NCBI GenBank assembly: GCA_920105625.2
Contig: OV050031.1
Location: 228,890,194-228,954,193, forward strand
Reading direction: 5' to 3'
Source of the DNA: Clusia tigrina
Lineage: Eukaryota; Arthropoda; Insecta; Diptera; Clusiidae
DNA length: 64,000 nt
The notes beneath the pieces are model-generated. The model did no database searches. It was not told where the DNA came from and saw only the letters and a program-made list of their open reading frames with translations. Both the position numbers and the translations under genes were made by a program. Of this stretch, positions 12,901-24,530 are shown in pieces; the stretch's first letter is position 1, and each line of letters opens with the position of its first letter.

Positions 12901-15819
12901 TGGCAGTTCAAATGGTTCAGATTGCTGCTAGGCAGTGCATAAAGTGTTCGCAGTCGCTCAAAGGATTTGCATTCAACTGCGTTAACCGGGGATTGTTGGC
13001 AGCAGCAACGGCGGCGAACTGAAGCACACGCCATGCGCAGGCAGCACAACACAAAGAAATCCTGTGGGACATGCCTCTTGGCTGCCATGCTCAATTTTCA
13101 GTTCACTTCACTTGCATCCGAGCGGAACGATTTTCTTGATTGAATAGCAAAAAGTGCAACTTTTGGGAAGCGGACATCACGACTCCGAACCCATCCACCA
13201 GGATTTCGTCTAAATGCCGAATTATTAAATGACTTATTTATTGCCAAGCCTAAAATAAATTAATGTATTTAATGCGAGTAAATTGCATGAATCGCGGGCA
13301 TCACTCTAACAAGGACTCCATCGTTTTTGCAGCGACCTAACGACAAATCTTTGAAAAGCGCCCGAAGCAAAACAAATTAAAAATTTGAACAACGCCGCGG
13401 TGATGGTGGTGGCAGGGAAGCTCCAAGTGATTAAATACAAATTAAACAAAGAGGAAGACGACAAAAAGAATGATTTGGCTGTCATTAAAAGCCTAAAAGT
13501 GCGCCCAAAGTAATTAAAAGTGAATCTAGTTTGCTTAAGCAAAAAACATAAAAAAGGACACGAAAAGGAAACATGAATAAGTAAGGGGAAAACATGAGCG
13601 CGACCAGACACGCCTGTCAAAAGTGTTTTCACTGCTGGGCTGTTTACTTTGTGTCGGCATAATTTGCATAAATTCCGCACCGAAGCTTCACTGTCCTTCA
13701 GCTCCTTGTCAGCAACCGTTCTAGGGATCTTATTTTGCGAAGGTTTGGCAGCATTTTATAAGGCTCCAAATTAAACACACACTGTCCTGGAAGTGAGCAT
13801 TTTGGGAATTAATGCAAAATAGTTAGGAGTCCAATTGAGCCTAAGCTGCTTCTCTGCCATGTGGTAAGAATCGTGCTGCGTTTGCCTTGTTGCTGAGTTA
13901 TGACGACGCAGAGCAACTCAAGCATACTCGCCTACAAGAGACCGCCTTTGGAAATTGTCGGTAAACCCTCTCGATAAATTCAATGCCATGTCAGCAGCAA
14001 AAGGCAGACATCAATACCAATTAAAAACTTTCGACAAATGCAACTGTCAAGGGCCTCGGCCAACACCCTTTCCCGGCTCTCTTTGTGTGTCTTCTCTTAT
14101 TTTCGCTGCGTCTGTAATTATTGTGCTGGCATTTCGCATTCAATAGGGCCACTTCCATTCCAAGGCTCAGTCGTGCCGGGCATTATCAAATTGTAATGAA
14201 CAATAAGCTTATTGTGGGATTTGTCCGGCACAGTCGGCGTTGTCGGCTGCCATGGTATTGGTTGGAGTCTAGACGACGATGACACCGAGTGTCTGGTAAA
14301 CAGGACAAAGGACAGCATCACATTTTTGCATGCAGTGTCGCTGACACCAGAGAAAAAATTTAATTAAATAACTGCTGCAGTCTGTGCGGCCGTATCCAGG
14401 AGCTTGTGCTTTTAAGTAGAGGTGCAACTGTGCGAAGTGATTGATTCATACTCCCATATATGTGTGATGAACTCACAGCAAAGTGTGGTAATGTGGTAAA
14501 CAGAACGCAAGCATCGAAGGATAACTGATAAGCAGAAAAAGTGGTCGAATATCAGCCTTTGAGTACTGTGTTGTTGCATTTGCTTAGGCTCACTGTGAGG
14601 ATAATAGCAATAAGAGAATAGCCAAGTCAATGAAAGAGTATTTTGAAAGCTGTGTTCTTAGGCTGCAACGTCTTCATTTAATTAGGAATGCAACAAAAGC
14701 TGTCAGCCATCAGCTTGTACGAGCGGCTTCTGCAGCACATTGTTTGTGTGTGTGTGCCAACGTGAACATTTTCATTACGTTTGTGCAAATTCAATTTTCC
14801 CGTTCTTTGCCATGGTGAGGAAGCCACAGATGCCTGCGTTAGTTTCTTCGGGGGGTACCCTACATAACTGCATATATTTCTCGCCATGATGCCTTTACCA
14901 ATGGCAATTCAAATGACAAGTCACTGCATGCTTCAGCAGTTAAGGCTGCGCCAGCGCCGACCCGTTTAATTATTACATTTCTGACACCACAAACACTGAC
15001 ACCGCAGCCTTCACCACGCCACATCATTTGCGCTTATTTGGTTGAGTGCAGCAAATTTTGAAACTCGAGGGATCCCTATACACTCACGCACACTCACACA
15101 CACTCACTCATACACTCATTCCGAGCTCACTACGCATGCAAACACGGATTCCTTCGTAGGTGTCGCAGTTATGCAATTGTTAAATGCAGCTCCGCAACAG
15201 GCTGGAAACGATGAAAGGCAACTGTTTAAATTTAAGCACGAAGCTGGAAGATATTGCTACCCAGAGCCGTTGCTTGGCAGTATACCGCATGAGTCTGTCA
15301 GCACGCAAACACTGCCGAGTTGCCGGCGGGGTGCAAGTGCAACTGACTCATTTCAATGTGCCCAGGAATTTCACTTCAAAGTTGAAACTCTTTTTAAATG
15401 GTTGCAGCTCCCCAGCTCTGCCAAGAGATGAAATTCATTGAGAAGCTATAAGGGAGTTGCTCCCAATGCAGACATTGCGTTCACAGCATTGAACTGGACT
15501 CAACCCAGATGTCCACTACAAGCAGTCCATTCATTCTGAAGACATTAGATCTGCGCATCCAACGCTTCACAAATACTCATATAGAAGCATTTGTGGTGGG
15601 CAGCTGGAAGCGTCGGCACTCCTGGACCGCAGACACTTTTCTCTAAACAGAGGCTTAAGATTTGCGGTGCTAACCGCCCACGAAACCAAAGTGTGAACAT
15701 AGCAAAAATGTCCATCATTCAACAAATGCATTGAAATTTCAAGAGCTTCCAATACGAATAGAACCAATTCCCAGAAATAGACACAAGTCCCATAGAAAGA
15801 AATGCCAGTTCAAATTTAG
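9941..15819. other. Single-copy noncoding DNA, no gene recognised
   Basis: The longest open frame (10,263-10,844, plus strand, 193 codons) overlaps frames on both strands and shows no domain, signal or repeat that I recognise, so I do not call it a gene. A short CA-rich patch lies at 15,080-15,115 and a TG patch at 14,744-14,756. Confidence 0.55.
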
Positions 15820-17480
15820 TTCAGAACTACGAAATCCCTATCCGGATTTGTTCGGAATACAAAATTCTAGAGTGTATGGGGTATGTCCTGTGTTTGTGAA
15901 GCCAGAATCCTTCCACATAAAAACTGAACCTGATTCTAGTGAAACCGGGGCATACGCACAAAAAGTGGTCAGCCGTCTCATCTTGCTATTCATAGGCCTG
16001 GCAAAGTGCACTGTCTGCAATGCCTAATCTTTTCAATATGCTTAGTCCATGCAAAATGACCTGTCATCAATCCTACCAGAATTCTGCAGTCTCTCCTTTC
16101 AAGTGACAGAAGAAGCCTTGTCGTTCTATCAGAAACAACAGGCAGCATTGCCCTTTACCCAAGTGCTGCCTCTTATTGTCCCCCATTCAGTGCACCTGCA
16201 ACCCACTCACCAATAGTGGCCTTAATGGCAGCAAAAGATATGGAAAGAACAGGTTCCGGGCCATTTAAAGTGGTCTCAGATCCCTAATTCGCTAGCTGGT
16301 CAACGACTTCATTCCCCATAACACCCATGTGTCCTGGAACCCATGTTAGCCACAGATTGTTATGCTTTCCAACATAATTCCATCTGCACAACAGCACCAA
16401 CTTGGAAGTGTCAAGGGGGCGGAGTAAGCCTTCATTGTAGTAGCTTGACTGTCATTGCAGACACAGATGCTTCTGCCACGCCATCTGTTTTCCCACAATA
16501 TAGTCCATCGCCCGTAGAATGGCATACGATTCCGCCTGAAAGACAGAAGCCTGACAACCAGGGCGTAATGGAGCCGGTTATCGCTGAGTTCCACGAAAAC
16601 CCCAGAACCCTATCTAGTGGCTGTTTTGGAGCCATCAGTGAAAATACGACAGCACTGCCTACCGGGCTCAGTCATAGGATCAAACCATAAATGAGCCTCT
16701 GGAATTTGTATACAGTACCGCCTTTCAGTTATAGGGTACGCGTGGATCAATGGGCATAGAAGGGAGACCAATAGCCATGTCAGTGCCAACTATATCTTCA
16801 AAATTCCTACGCTCACCCACCCACTGACTAGTGTGCTTCAAACTGCATAAGGCCTTTAGGGCCTCTCCTTGTATGAAAACATTTAGGGCGGGAGGTATTC
16901 AACAGCGCATCAAGAGTAGGTCCAGAAGTTGTCGGGAAGGCTCCAGTCCAACAAATACCCACAGTTCTCTGTAGTTTAGATAGACAGAGCAGATTTAACT
17001 CCCTTGAGAGACAATTTTTTCCCCCAGACCACAGATGCTTAAGATATTATGGGCCAGATCATTGCCTTATAAATCCAGAGGGCCTTCGAAGGAGCCAGAC
17101 CCCACGTCTTGCCAAAGATTCTCTTGCACTGCCAAAAAGCTGACAGTGCTTTCGCTACCTTTACTTCAATGTGTGATTTCCAGAGAAGTTTACTGACAAG
17201 AACAACCCCAATGATATTTTACATCCCTGGATAGCTGAACAGTGACCCCCGTGTTGGTTGAACAAACCCCTCGATTTTCCTCTTCCTGGTAAAAAGAACT
17301 GAATTCGTTTTAGCAGGGTTTACCGAGAGTACATTTGCCTCACACCATGTGTTAATCTTATTCAGAGTAAACCGCAGTTTCCTGCTATTGTAATTTAATA
17401 ATAATTGTAATTGAATAATAAATGAATTAATATAATCACATATAGAATAGAAGGAACTTAGTCCGGCCTTTTGGAACATA
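15820..17480 (-). mobile_element. Decayed non-LTR retrotransposon, 3' half (element C)
   Basis: The minus strand carries the C-terminal half of a non-LTR ORF2. The order is: end of the RT/thumb, RNase H, then a C-terminal Cys/His motif. It is 5'-truncated near 17,480. The 3' end is uncertain because coding similarity fades near 15,830 with no clear poly(A). Many stops and frame changes show that it is old. An RNase H domain points to the I/Loa-type group of non-LTR elements rather than to the neighbouring R1-like elements. The exact clade cannot be fixed from a reading. Confidence 0.85.
15830..17479 (-). pseudogene. Degenerate non-LTR ORF2: RT thumb, RNase H, CCHC
   Basis: Read on the minus strand. 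The first open stretch (17,479-17,219) contains NTWCEANVLSVNPAKT and VLFTRKRKIEG, the usual segment just after the RT palm. Next comes KLLWKSHIEVKVAKALSAFW (about 17,190-17,130), then FGKTWGLAP and PIIS, with a stop in place of the usual Tyr. After a frameshift, LQRTVGICWTGAFP follows near 16,965. RNase H follows in three frames: TDGSK (16,639-16,625), QAE (16,538-16,530), DSQA (16,453-16,442) and VPGHMGV with GNE (from 16,340). The last block, ETADHFLCVCP near 15,980-15,948, is the C-terminal His/Cys motif. Frameshifts and stops lie between and inside the blocks, so no protein can be made. In the family these domains serve target-primed reverse transcription and RNA removal. Confidence 0.85.
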
Positions 17481-17625
17481 TTTCCTTGGAAAGGAACTCT
17501 TTCAAAGTTTTGAACAGCTGCTCCGCCCAGCAGAGAGAACTCCAGTTTAAAAGAGAAATCATTCTAACTCTGTATTCGGGCACACATCAAGAATGTCGGC
17601 TGCAAGACTTGCAGCCTATTTTCAT

Positions 17626-17646
17626 TGTGTGTGTGTGTGTGTGTGT
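17626..17646 (+). repeat. (TG)n tract at the 3' end of element A
   Basis: An uninterrupted TG run is followed directly by ten T. On the minus strand this reads poly(A) and then (CA)n, so element A ends inside a CA microsatellite. Confidence 0.95.
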
Positions 17647-17818
17647 TTTTTTTTTATCGAGGGGGAAAGCTTTAAGCCAATTAGTCAGTGTGGGACATCA
17701 ACCCACTAAAACCTCCTCACTGTCGCTGCGGGCAACCCTCCCGGGACCGCATAATGTGATTACGTCGGGAGGCCGTCATGAGCATTATTGCCCAATCGTC
17801 TGTAATTGTCAGTCTATA

Positions 17819-20800
17819 TCAAGTCCGCTGCTGGTTGTCGCTGCTTGGCGAAATTTCTGCTACATTTGCTACCTGCTGTTGACGCAGTAGCCGCTGTCGT
17901 TCCCACTCCTCCTTGCGTAGCGCCACCATTACTTGTTCAGCGAAGGTCGATACCGCGTTCCATTTAGCGGGTGACTCCAGCATTGCAGCCACTATATTTG
18001 TTGTGGTCGGTGGTCTGCCCAAGGCAGATCCCAGCTCCTCTCTCCAGGTCCTGAAGCGTGAGCAGTAAAGCATCACGTGCCTAGCGCTCTCGAATTCGCC
18101 CGTGCATTTTGGACAATAGGGGTCTTCTGTTATTTTGAAGCGGTAGAAATATGCATTGAAGCATCCATGACCGCTGAGTAACTGCGTCATGTAGTAGTTT
18201 AGACTACCATGCTTCCTGTTCACCCATTGGATCACCCTGGGAATGAGCTGGAATGTCCATCGTCCCTTCTCGGACTGCTCCCATCTTTCTTGCCACTCTT
18301 CGGTGCATCGCCGTCGCTCCTCTAGCCTTCGTTCGGCTGTAGGCCTTACGCCCTGTCGGTCGTACAGTCGCTGCAGCTCCAACGCTCGCAAGTCCAGAGG
18401 CATTTTTGCAGCAAGGACGAAAATTGCGTCGTCGGAGACCGTTCGGTAGGCGCAGGTGAGTCTAAGCGCACTTAATCGTTGCGTTGCGCACGCCTCTCTG
18501 AGATGCGTAATTTTTGCTCCTGCCCAGATGGGTGCTGCATAGAGCATCACGGAATCCGTTACCGTCGCCAGAAGTTGTCTTCTTCCCTCACGTGGGCCTC
18601 CAATGTTTGGCAGAATCCGCGCAAGGGCGCCTTGAATTTTAGAGCCTTTTTTGCTGACCGCTACCAGGTGCTCCTTAAATGACAGCCTTGCGTCAATGCA
18701 AACTCCAAGATATTTAATGCTTGGTTGCGACATAATACGGTGATTACCGATGTCCACCACCATCTCCTCTCGCTTTTTCCGCGTGCTTATCAGTACAATC
18801 TCAGTTTTTGAGCAGCAAGTTCCAGGTGCGCTGATTGGAGCCACCTACGCACCCTTGCGATCGCATGATTACACACCACCTGCAAATGCTCAATATGTTT
18901 GGCCACCATTACCAATGCGATATCATCAGCATAACCAATAATATTAACGTTTTCCGGCATATTCAGCTCCAGGATGCCGTTGTACATAGCGTTCCACAGC
19001 ATGGGCCCTAGTACCGATCCTTGAGGAACCCCGCCGGTTATTTGGTATGTTTTTACGCCCTCCTCTGTCTCGTACAGTAGCACCCTGTTGTCGAGGTAGC
19101 TACCTATTATGCCCGCAAATATGTTGGTACTCCAAAAATCTCCAGAGCCTGTATTATATGTCCCCAATTCGCAGAATTGAAGGCATTCTTGATATCTAGA
19201 GTGACCACCGCGCAGTACATTTTGGCGCCACCCTGCCATCTAGTGCCACTCGTCGCATCTCGAGCAATGTCTACTACCGCTCTGATCGCGTCGACTGTAG
19301 ACCTCCCTTTCCGAAAGCCGAATTGTCGGTCGGCGAGCCCTCCTGGACTCTCGAATGTCTCCTGCAGTCTTTCACAAACGATACGCTCTAGGATCTTTCC
19401 CACTGTATCCAGCATACAAAGTGGACGATAGGAGGATGGCTCATCCGGTGGCTTTCCGGGTTTTAGCAACAGCACAAGCCTCTGCCGTTTCCACGCGTCT
19501 GGAAAAATGCCTTCGCTCAGACAGGCGTCATACAGCTTTGCGAACAGTTCTGGTCTCGCTCTTACCGCTGCCTTGAATGCCACATTTGGGACTCCATCCA
19601 AACCAGAAGACTTGTTGTCGTCGACCCGTGAAATACTCGACAATACCTCATCGACAGTGACTATAGGTCCCCTCTGTACGTCTGGCGTCACGACGGCTCT
19701 CGTTTCGCTCTGTGGGGGGAAGAGCGTTACCACTATACGCTGCATCAGCTCTGGGCATGTAGGCTGAGGCGCTCTGGGTCCCTTTACTTTGCGCATGACC
19801 GTTTTGTATGCTAGACCCCACGGGTCTTGGTCCGCACTCTCCTGCAACTCTCTGAAGCACTTGTTTTTGCTCTCTGTTATAGCTGCTTTCAGAGTTCTTC
19901 TGCGTACCTTGTATACTGCTTGATGTTCCTCGAAATTCGGTGTCGATCGAGATCTTACGTCGTGATTGATGGCAGCTCTTCCGAATCGCAGCAATTTCAT
20001 CGGTCCACCAGTAAACGGGAGTCCTTGATGTATTGTTGGACCTTCGCGGCATCGCTGCATCACATGCTTCCTTAATGTACTTAGCGATTTCAGCAGCCAT
20101 GGTGCTTGCAGTTTCGCCTTCAATAGACGCTGACTTCCAGATGACGTCAAACGACTCCGCGTCGAACGCCCCCTTTCGCCAGCCAATTTTGTGCGCCTTA
20201 CGCGTGTACTGCTTTGTTCTTCGCTCCATGTCTATTATAATGGCGTTGTGATCGCTGCCCGTGTATATATCACTGACTTTCCAGCTAATTCGACTGGCAG
20301 TTGTGTCGTCCGCAAAGGCTAGATCTATGATGGACCTGCCTCTTCCATTGTCGAATGTGTAGTGACCTGGCGCATTCAACAGTACTAATTCAAGAAGCGC
20401 GAAGCATTCTTCAACTAAGCGTCCTCTAGCATTTGTGTGGCTACTGCCCCAAGTCCGAGACTACGCGTTGAAGTCGCCTGCAATAATTATTGGGTGTTTG
20501 CCTTTCGCTTCTTCCATCAGCGATGTCATCATTTTTCCCCGAACTGTCTCAGTGTCCAACTTGGAGGAGCGTAGTAGCTGAAGAGGTAAATGTTCTCCAG
20601 TTTCACCCAGGTATAACCGCTCTCTCTGGTTTCCATCTTGCTCTGAGGGGTGGTCTCCCCAATGGACCAGATGGCTGCTCTGCCTGTTTCATCCGCGGCC
20701 CAGTTTGGGGAATCCTTCCTTGCATATGGTTCCGAAAGTAGCGCCACATCTGCCTTCACTTCATTTTTATATTGCATCAGAAGATCCTGTGCAGCTTCAC

Positions 20801-20831
20801 AATGATTTAGGTTGAGCTGAAGTACTCTCAT
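17819..20831 (-). pseudogene. Element A ORF2: APE endonuclease, RT, C-terminal CCHC (frameshifted)
   Basis: The frame opens at 20,831, where the ORF1 stop and ORF2 start overlap as ATGA, and ends at 17,819, about 1,000 codons. This is the usual R1-clade ORF2 length. Endonuclease motifs in order are LNLNHC, LLSEPY, GDFNA (20,478-20,464) and GSDHNAI. RT motifs are SSYRPLCMLDTVGKILE, QFGFRKGRSTVDAIR, LDIKNAFNSANW, GGVPQGSVLGPMLWN and YADD (18,933-18,922). The tail has DPYCPKC and ARHVMLYC, a C-x2-C...H-x4-C motif. It is broken by a T-run frameshift at 20,532-20,536, a TAG stop right after GDFNA (20,463-20,461), and frameshifts near 19,955, near 19,111 and in the T-run at 18,805-18,809. All catalytic motifs that I can see survive, so it is a fairly recent dead copy. 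In the family this protein nicks the target and copies the RNA. Confidence 0.9.
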
Positions 20832-21068
20832 ACCTTCTTCTTTTCCAATGCCTCCTGGTGTCGTGGACATTTCATGCTGCCCGCTGGATGCGCCCCCTTG
20901 CACAAAGCGCACTTTGCTTCATTTTTGCAATTCGCAGCCATGTGTCCAGTCTCGCCACACTTTCGGCAGAGTCCAGTTCGATCCGGCTCTTTGCATCCAG
21001 CCGCCTTGTGCCCATAGCCCCAGCACTTATAGCAGCGTTGTGGCGTTACGACTTCTGTTAATCGGCAG

Positions 21069-21071
<3 letters not shown>
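20828..21071 (-). pseudogene. Element A ORF1 C-terminal fragment with three zinc knuckles
   Basis: The minus-strand frame enters from the microsatellite junction and stops with TGA at 20,830-20,828. It reads RCYKCWGYGHKAAGC (C-x2-C-x4-H-x4-C), then CRKCGETGHMAANC (same spacing), then CALCKGAHPAGSMKC (C-x2-C-x3-H-x6-C). Together they span about 21,034-20,870. Two CCHC knuckles plus a variant third are typical of gag-like ORF1 proteins of R1, I and jockey elements, which bind the element RNA. The N-terminal part of ORF1 is missing because the insert is 5'-truncated. Its stop overlaps the ORF2 start, so in an intact copy ORF2 would probably be translated by stop/restart. Confidence 0.88.

Positions 21072-21101
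<30 letters not shown>
21072..21101 (+). repeat. (GT)n tract between elements A and B
   Basis: A pure GT run of about 30 bp. On the minus strand it follows the A-run of element B and precedes the truncated 5' end of element A, so it is a shared microsatellite junction. Confidence 0.95.
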
Positions 21102-21104
<3 letters not shown>

Positions 21105-21954
21105 TTTTTATGCTGCGGCCAAGGGGGGTTAATCTTCTGAAGATACTGTCAGCCCGTGCTGAGCGTATGTACGATTCACTCATAAATTATTATTTGTGCC
21201 TACGTACTAAACCACCCCCCTTTCGCACTATGTCCTGTATTCCCGTCGGTACTTGTCAATTAAGGTATTGCTTCGCCGGGCAGGTGTGTTCAATTACTAA
21301 TTGTTCATGCTATTGATCGAGCTATTTGCTCGTCCCGTCGTAGCCTTGTCATTATCTGCACGACCATCTTATTGGCTTCTTCCCATGCCTTCTCAGAGCT
21401 GAGCATAAACTGTATCAATCCGGTCGGGGTTAGGGGCCTCCGCATCAATATTTCGAGGTGGTGACGTTGTGTTGCAAACCTTACGCACTCCAGGAGAACG
21501 TGCCTCGCATTCTCAATTTCATTGGCGCAATATAGACAGTGGGGATCCTCCACATGCTTATATTTATGCAAGTAATTCCTAAAACACCCATGGCCCGATA
21601 TGAGTTGCGTCAGATAGTAGTTCAAGTCACCATGTTTCCTCGTTGTCCATGTTTTGATATCTGGTATCATTTCATAGGTCCAGCGGCCTTTTGACGAGTT
21701 ATCCCATCTGTGCTGCCATTCTACGATGCGTTCTTCGTCGATCTTCTCCGCCGAGTGTCCGTTATCCTTATTTTTCCGGGACATGTATGCCTGTTTTTTC
21801 TTTCTAGGGACAATATCGGCTGGGCAGCAGTTAGCAATGACGCTAGCTGCATCATCTGATACCGTTCTGAACGCGCAACTCACTCTTATCGACGACAGCC
21901 TGTATACGGATACTGCACTCTTCATATATGACTTATGTTTAGTGGCAGAGGCCC

Positions 21955-21957
<3 letters not shown>
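21101..21957 (-). mobile_element. Second R1-clade-like element, 5'-truncated, in the same microsatellite (element B)
   Basis: This minus-strand element of about 0.86 kb ends in an A-run (T at 21,101-21,109 on the plus strand) joined to (CA)n. It begins at 21,957 directly against another (CA)n tract. It keeps only the last part of ORF2 and a 3' UTR of about 200 bp. It is similar to element A in domain order, but the protein and 3' UTR are clearly diverged, so it is a different family rather than a duplicate. Confidence 0.86.
21305..21957 (-). pseudogene. Element B ORF2 C-terminal fragment
   Basis: The minus strand is open from the 5' junction at 21,957 to the stop at 21,305, about 217 codons with no break. 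It starts with IWASATKHKS, which aligns with PIWAGAKITH in element A. It continues with SCAFRTVSDDA, KGRWTYEMIPDI, RKHGDLNYYLTQLISGHGCF and the CCHC tail DPHCLYCAN...ARHVLLEC. The matching element A segments are CAYRTVSDDA, KGRWTFQLIPRV, RKHGSLNYYMTQLLSGHGCF and DPYCPKC...ARHVMLYC. The endonuclease and RT palm are missing through 5' truncation, so it cannot act alone. The open frame suggests a younger insertion than element C, and perhaps younger than A. Confidence 0.86.

Positions 21958-21997
<40 letters not shown>
21958..21997 (+). repeat. (TG)20 microsatellite at the 5' edge of element B
   Basis: An uninterrupted 40-bp TG run. Together with the tracts at 17,626 and 21,072, it frames both R1-like insertions and is probably what remains of the original target microsatellite. 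Confidence 0.95.
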
Positions 21998-21998
<1 letters not shown>

Positions 21999-24530
21999 CA
22001 GTTCCAATACGAGAAAACACTCTCTTAACAGTATTCTCGTCGCGACAAACAAGCATTTGATATCCTGCAGCGCTACGAACCCGCCAACCTGCACAGGACT
22101 ACCTTTGATGACTTTTTATTTATTTCAAACTTTGGCATCGACCCCTCTTCTCCGGCTCGTCCTCCTGCTCTCAGTCGAGTGGATCGAACACTGAAATGAT
22201 AAATACTTAAATGTTTGCTGGCGTACTTTGTGTGTGCGCGCGAACACTGCTCGCCATTGTTGGGCTAATTAAGCATGACTAATGAAAAACGCTGGGCCGC
22301 GATGCGTTCATGCAGTGACGCGTGCGGGCGTTGCGCTTTAACGCAATGACAGCGGAAGCGTCGCGCAAACTATGAAATTGAGTTCCCGGACTGGGTATGA
22401 TTGCAGCAGTTTTTAATTAATTATTGAACAGGAATTTTTAATTTTCGATATTTTAATTTTTCGTTTTAATTTCAACGAATTTTTAATTTGTTTGTCGAAC
22501 TGCGCATGCATTTTGATTCACTATTGTAAACAGTGAGCCTGACTAAAGCGCTGAGAGCAGTGCTTGTTTGTCAATATCCTTGTGTTGTTGCAGTGTTTCA
22601 TTAAGGAGAAATTAACGTTAATCATTTCTGCCTTTTAACATTCAAATTAATTGAACACTTTAAATATCGCTTACAAAGCGAAATGCAGAAGAACATCTGC
22701 TACAGGATGCTGTCAATGGGGAACAAGTATCCTTGTCATAATTTTGAAGCAGGCACGCGGACTGCTTTTGTACATTCATTGGTAGTAAATGGCAATTAAG
22801 CCAGTGTCCTTGTGTAGTTTAATCCTGCTTGAGATATGCTTAATTTCCGAAGGGACTCAAATGGAATTTGAATTGTCCCATTTTCCGCAATGCATTTGGT
22901 ACACCGAAACTCACTCACTCACCCCCTCCAGGCCCATTGGTAGAGTTCAGATAATACAAATAATAATGCTTTGGATGGCATTCAGTGACAAATCGATTCC
23001 GATTCATTTAGCTTCGTTGTGATGTGTTGCGATTCGACTGCTGCAAGTGGCACCTGTGAACACAAACATTTCGCCCGTCACTGCGAAAGTGGATGCGGCT
23101 GTGGTTGTGTAACACAGGACAATTTTCGATGAGGGTCGCTACATGGCATTTCTGGTGGTCACCATTGGTGCATCCTGCTGTGGATTGTGGTTTTTTGTGA
23201 CTATTTTTCCAATGCCCCATAGAAAACACCCATCAGAAAGTGCGCTGCTGTTGACATTCATTTCCAGATTCTCAGTGTTTATTTATTGGCAGCAAGTCAA
23301 AAAATTTGGAGCATTGAAAATTTCGGTCTGCGATTTAGTGCAGCTGAAATTTTGTGTATTTTATCCACTCCCCTTCCATCCCTTTCTAGGATCCCACAAC
23401 AGTTCACAGAATGCATTGAGAGATGCTGTGAACTCAAAAATATGCCTCAGCAATATTTAAAGAAAGTGGACACGAGGTTCAAGAGTCCGCGAGATCGAAG
23501 AGTCCACGAGGATATGCAGAATAAGCTCCTCTTAATAAAAACTGCTATAAGCCTGAATTCGCTTGCGTCTGATCGGACTTATACATTGATTAAGAATTGT
23601 TCTATAATACTCGTCGCATTTTCCACACACAGCTCAGCAAAGAAGCATGTCTGGGAAACCAAAGCGACAAGGAAGCACAATAAAAACAGCACAAGGCGAG
23701 TCTATCAAGTCAAAATAAATGGGGAGATAAAAGAGCATCCTAAAAATAAATAATAGCAAATAAGCTCGGAAGGGGCAACTGGGACAAAAGGCAGCTCTAC
23801 AGTGTGTTGGTAGAATTTTCTGAATGAAGTGCATCCCACCTCATCCTATTTGAAATAAAACACCAAAAGTGCGTGCAAATATTTTATTTATGCAATTATT
23901 CCCGTGTAGCAATAACGAAAAGGGGCGCTGCCTCAACACTTCTCAGTCAAATTACCTTGCGTTGCTTTTGTGGGCGACACAAGAGCCAAATAGGAACAAG
24001 GTAGCTCTGGAAAGGACACAAATGCAGGTCGCTTCAAGTCGTTCGGTTTTCTATCAGATTGATTTACCACCAAATGAAAACATAAAAAACCGTTGAACCC
24101 ATACACACTCCCTCCAGCGAATTCCATTAAACCAGCCTTTTTTGAAACACATCCTTAAATGAAGCTTTGCTGATAGTTCCCCTTTGAGATATTGTCCGTA
24201 CTTCATTTGATGCGCTCCCCTCGCCGCATGCAAATGAAACCTCTTTCAATGACCGTTCGCATCAAAAACTGTTGCGCAAATACCAACGTGTCAGAATAAA
24301 CATGCCAAGCGCCAAAGTGTGTATTAGGGAGGGGCAGGTGGGCCAGGTGGTCGCGACTAAGCAAATACAGAAGCAGCGTGGCAAATAAAGTCCTTCGGCA
24401 GCGCAGCTGCTTTTAACTGTGTCTCCTGTGACTGTGTTAATGGGCGGTCAGAGTTTTAAAAACTTGCAATGTTTGTTTATTTACTCGTAGTCGCATTTGG
24501 CCTTTGACATGAAGTCTTTCAGAGAAAGTG

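Larger units (their letters stand above)
17646..21071 (-). mobile_element. R1-clade-like non-LTR retrotransposon in a CA microsatellite (element A)
   Basis: A minus-strand element of about 3.4 kb. Its 5' end is cut inside ORF1 and abuts the (GT)n tract at 21,072. Its 3' end is a short A-run (T at 17,646-17,655 on the plus strand) directly joined to (CA)n. It holds the ORF1 zinc-knuckle tail, an ORF2 with APE endonuclease, RT and C-terminal CCHC, and a 3' UTR of about 170 bp. In this group, the known Mino and Waldo lineages insert into AC and ACAY microsatellites, which matches the junctions here. The lineage name itself is an inference and was not checked by alignment. Confidence 0.88.

Noticed and set aside
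21998..22110. Minus-strand open stretch next to the (TG)n tract, considered as part of element B or a third element
   Set aside because: It lies outside the microsatellite border and has no ORF1 or ORF2 motif. It reads as ordinary flanking DNA.
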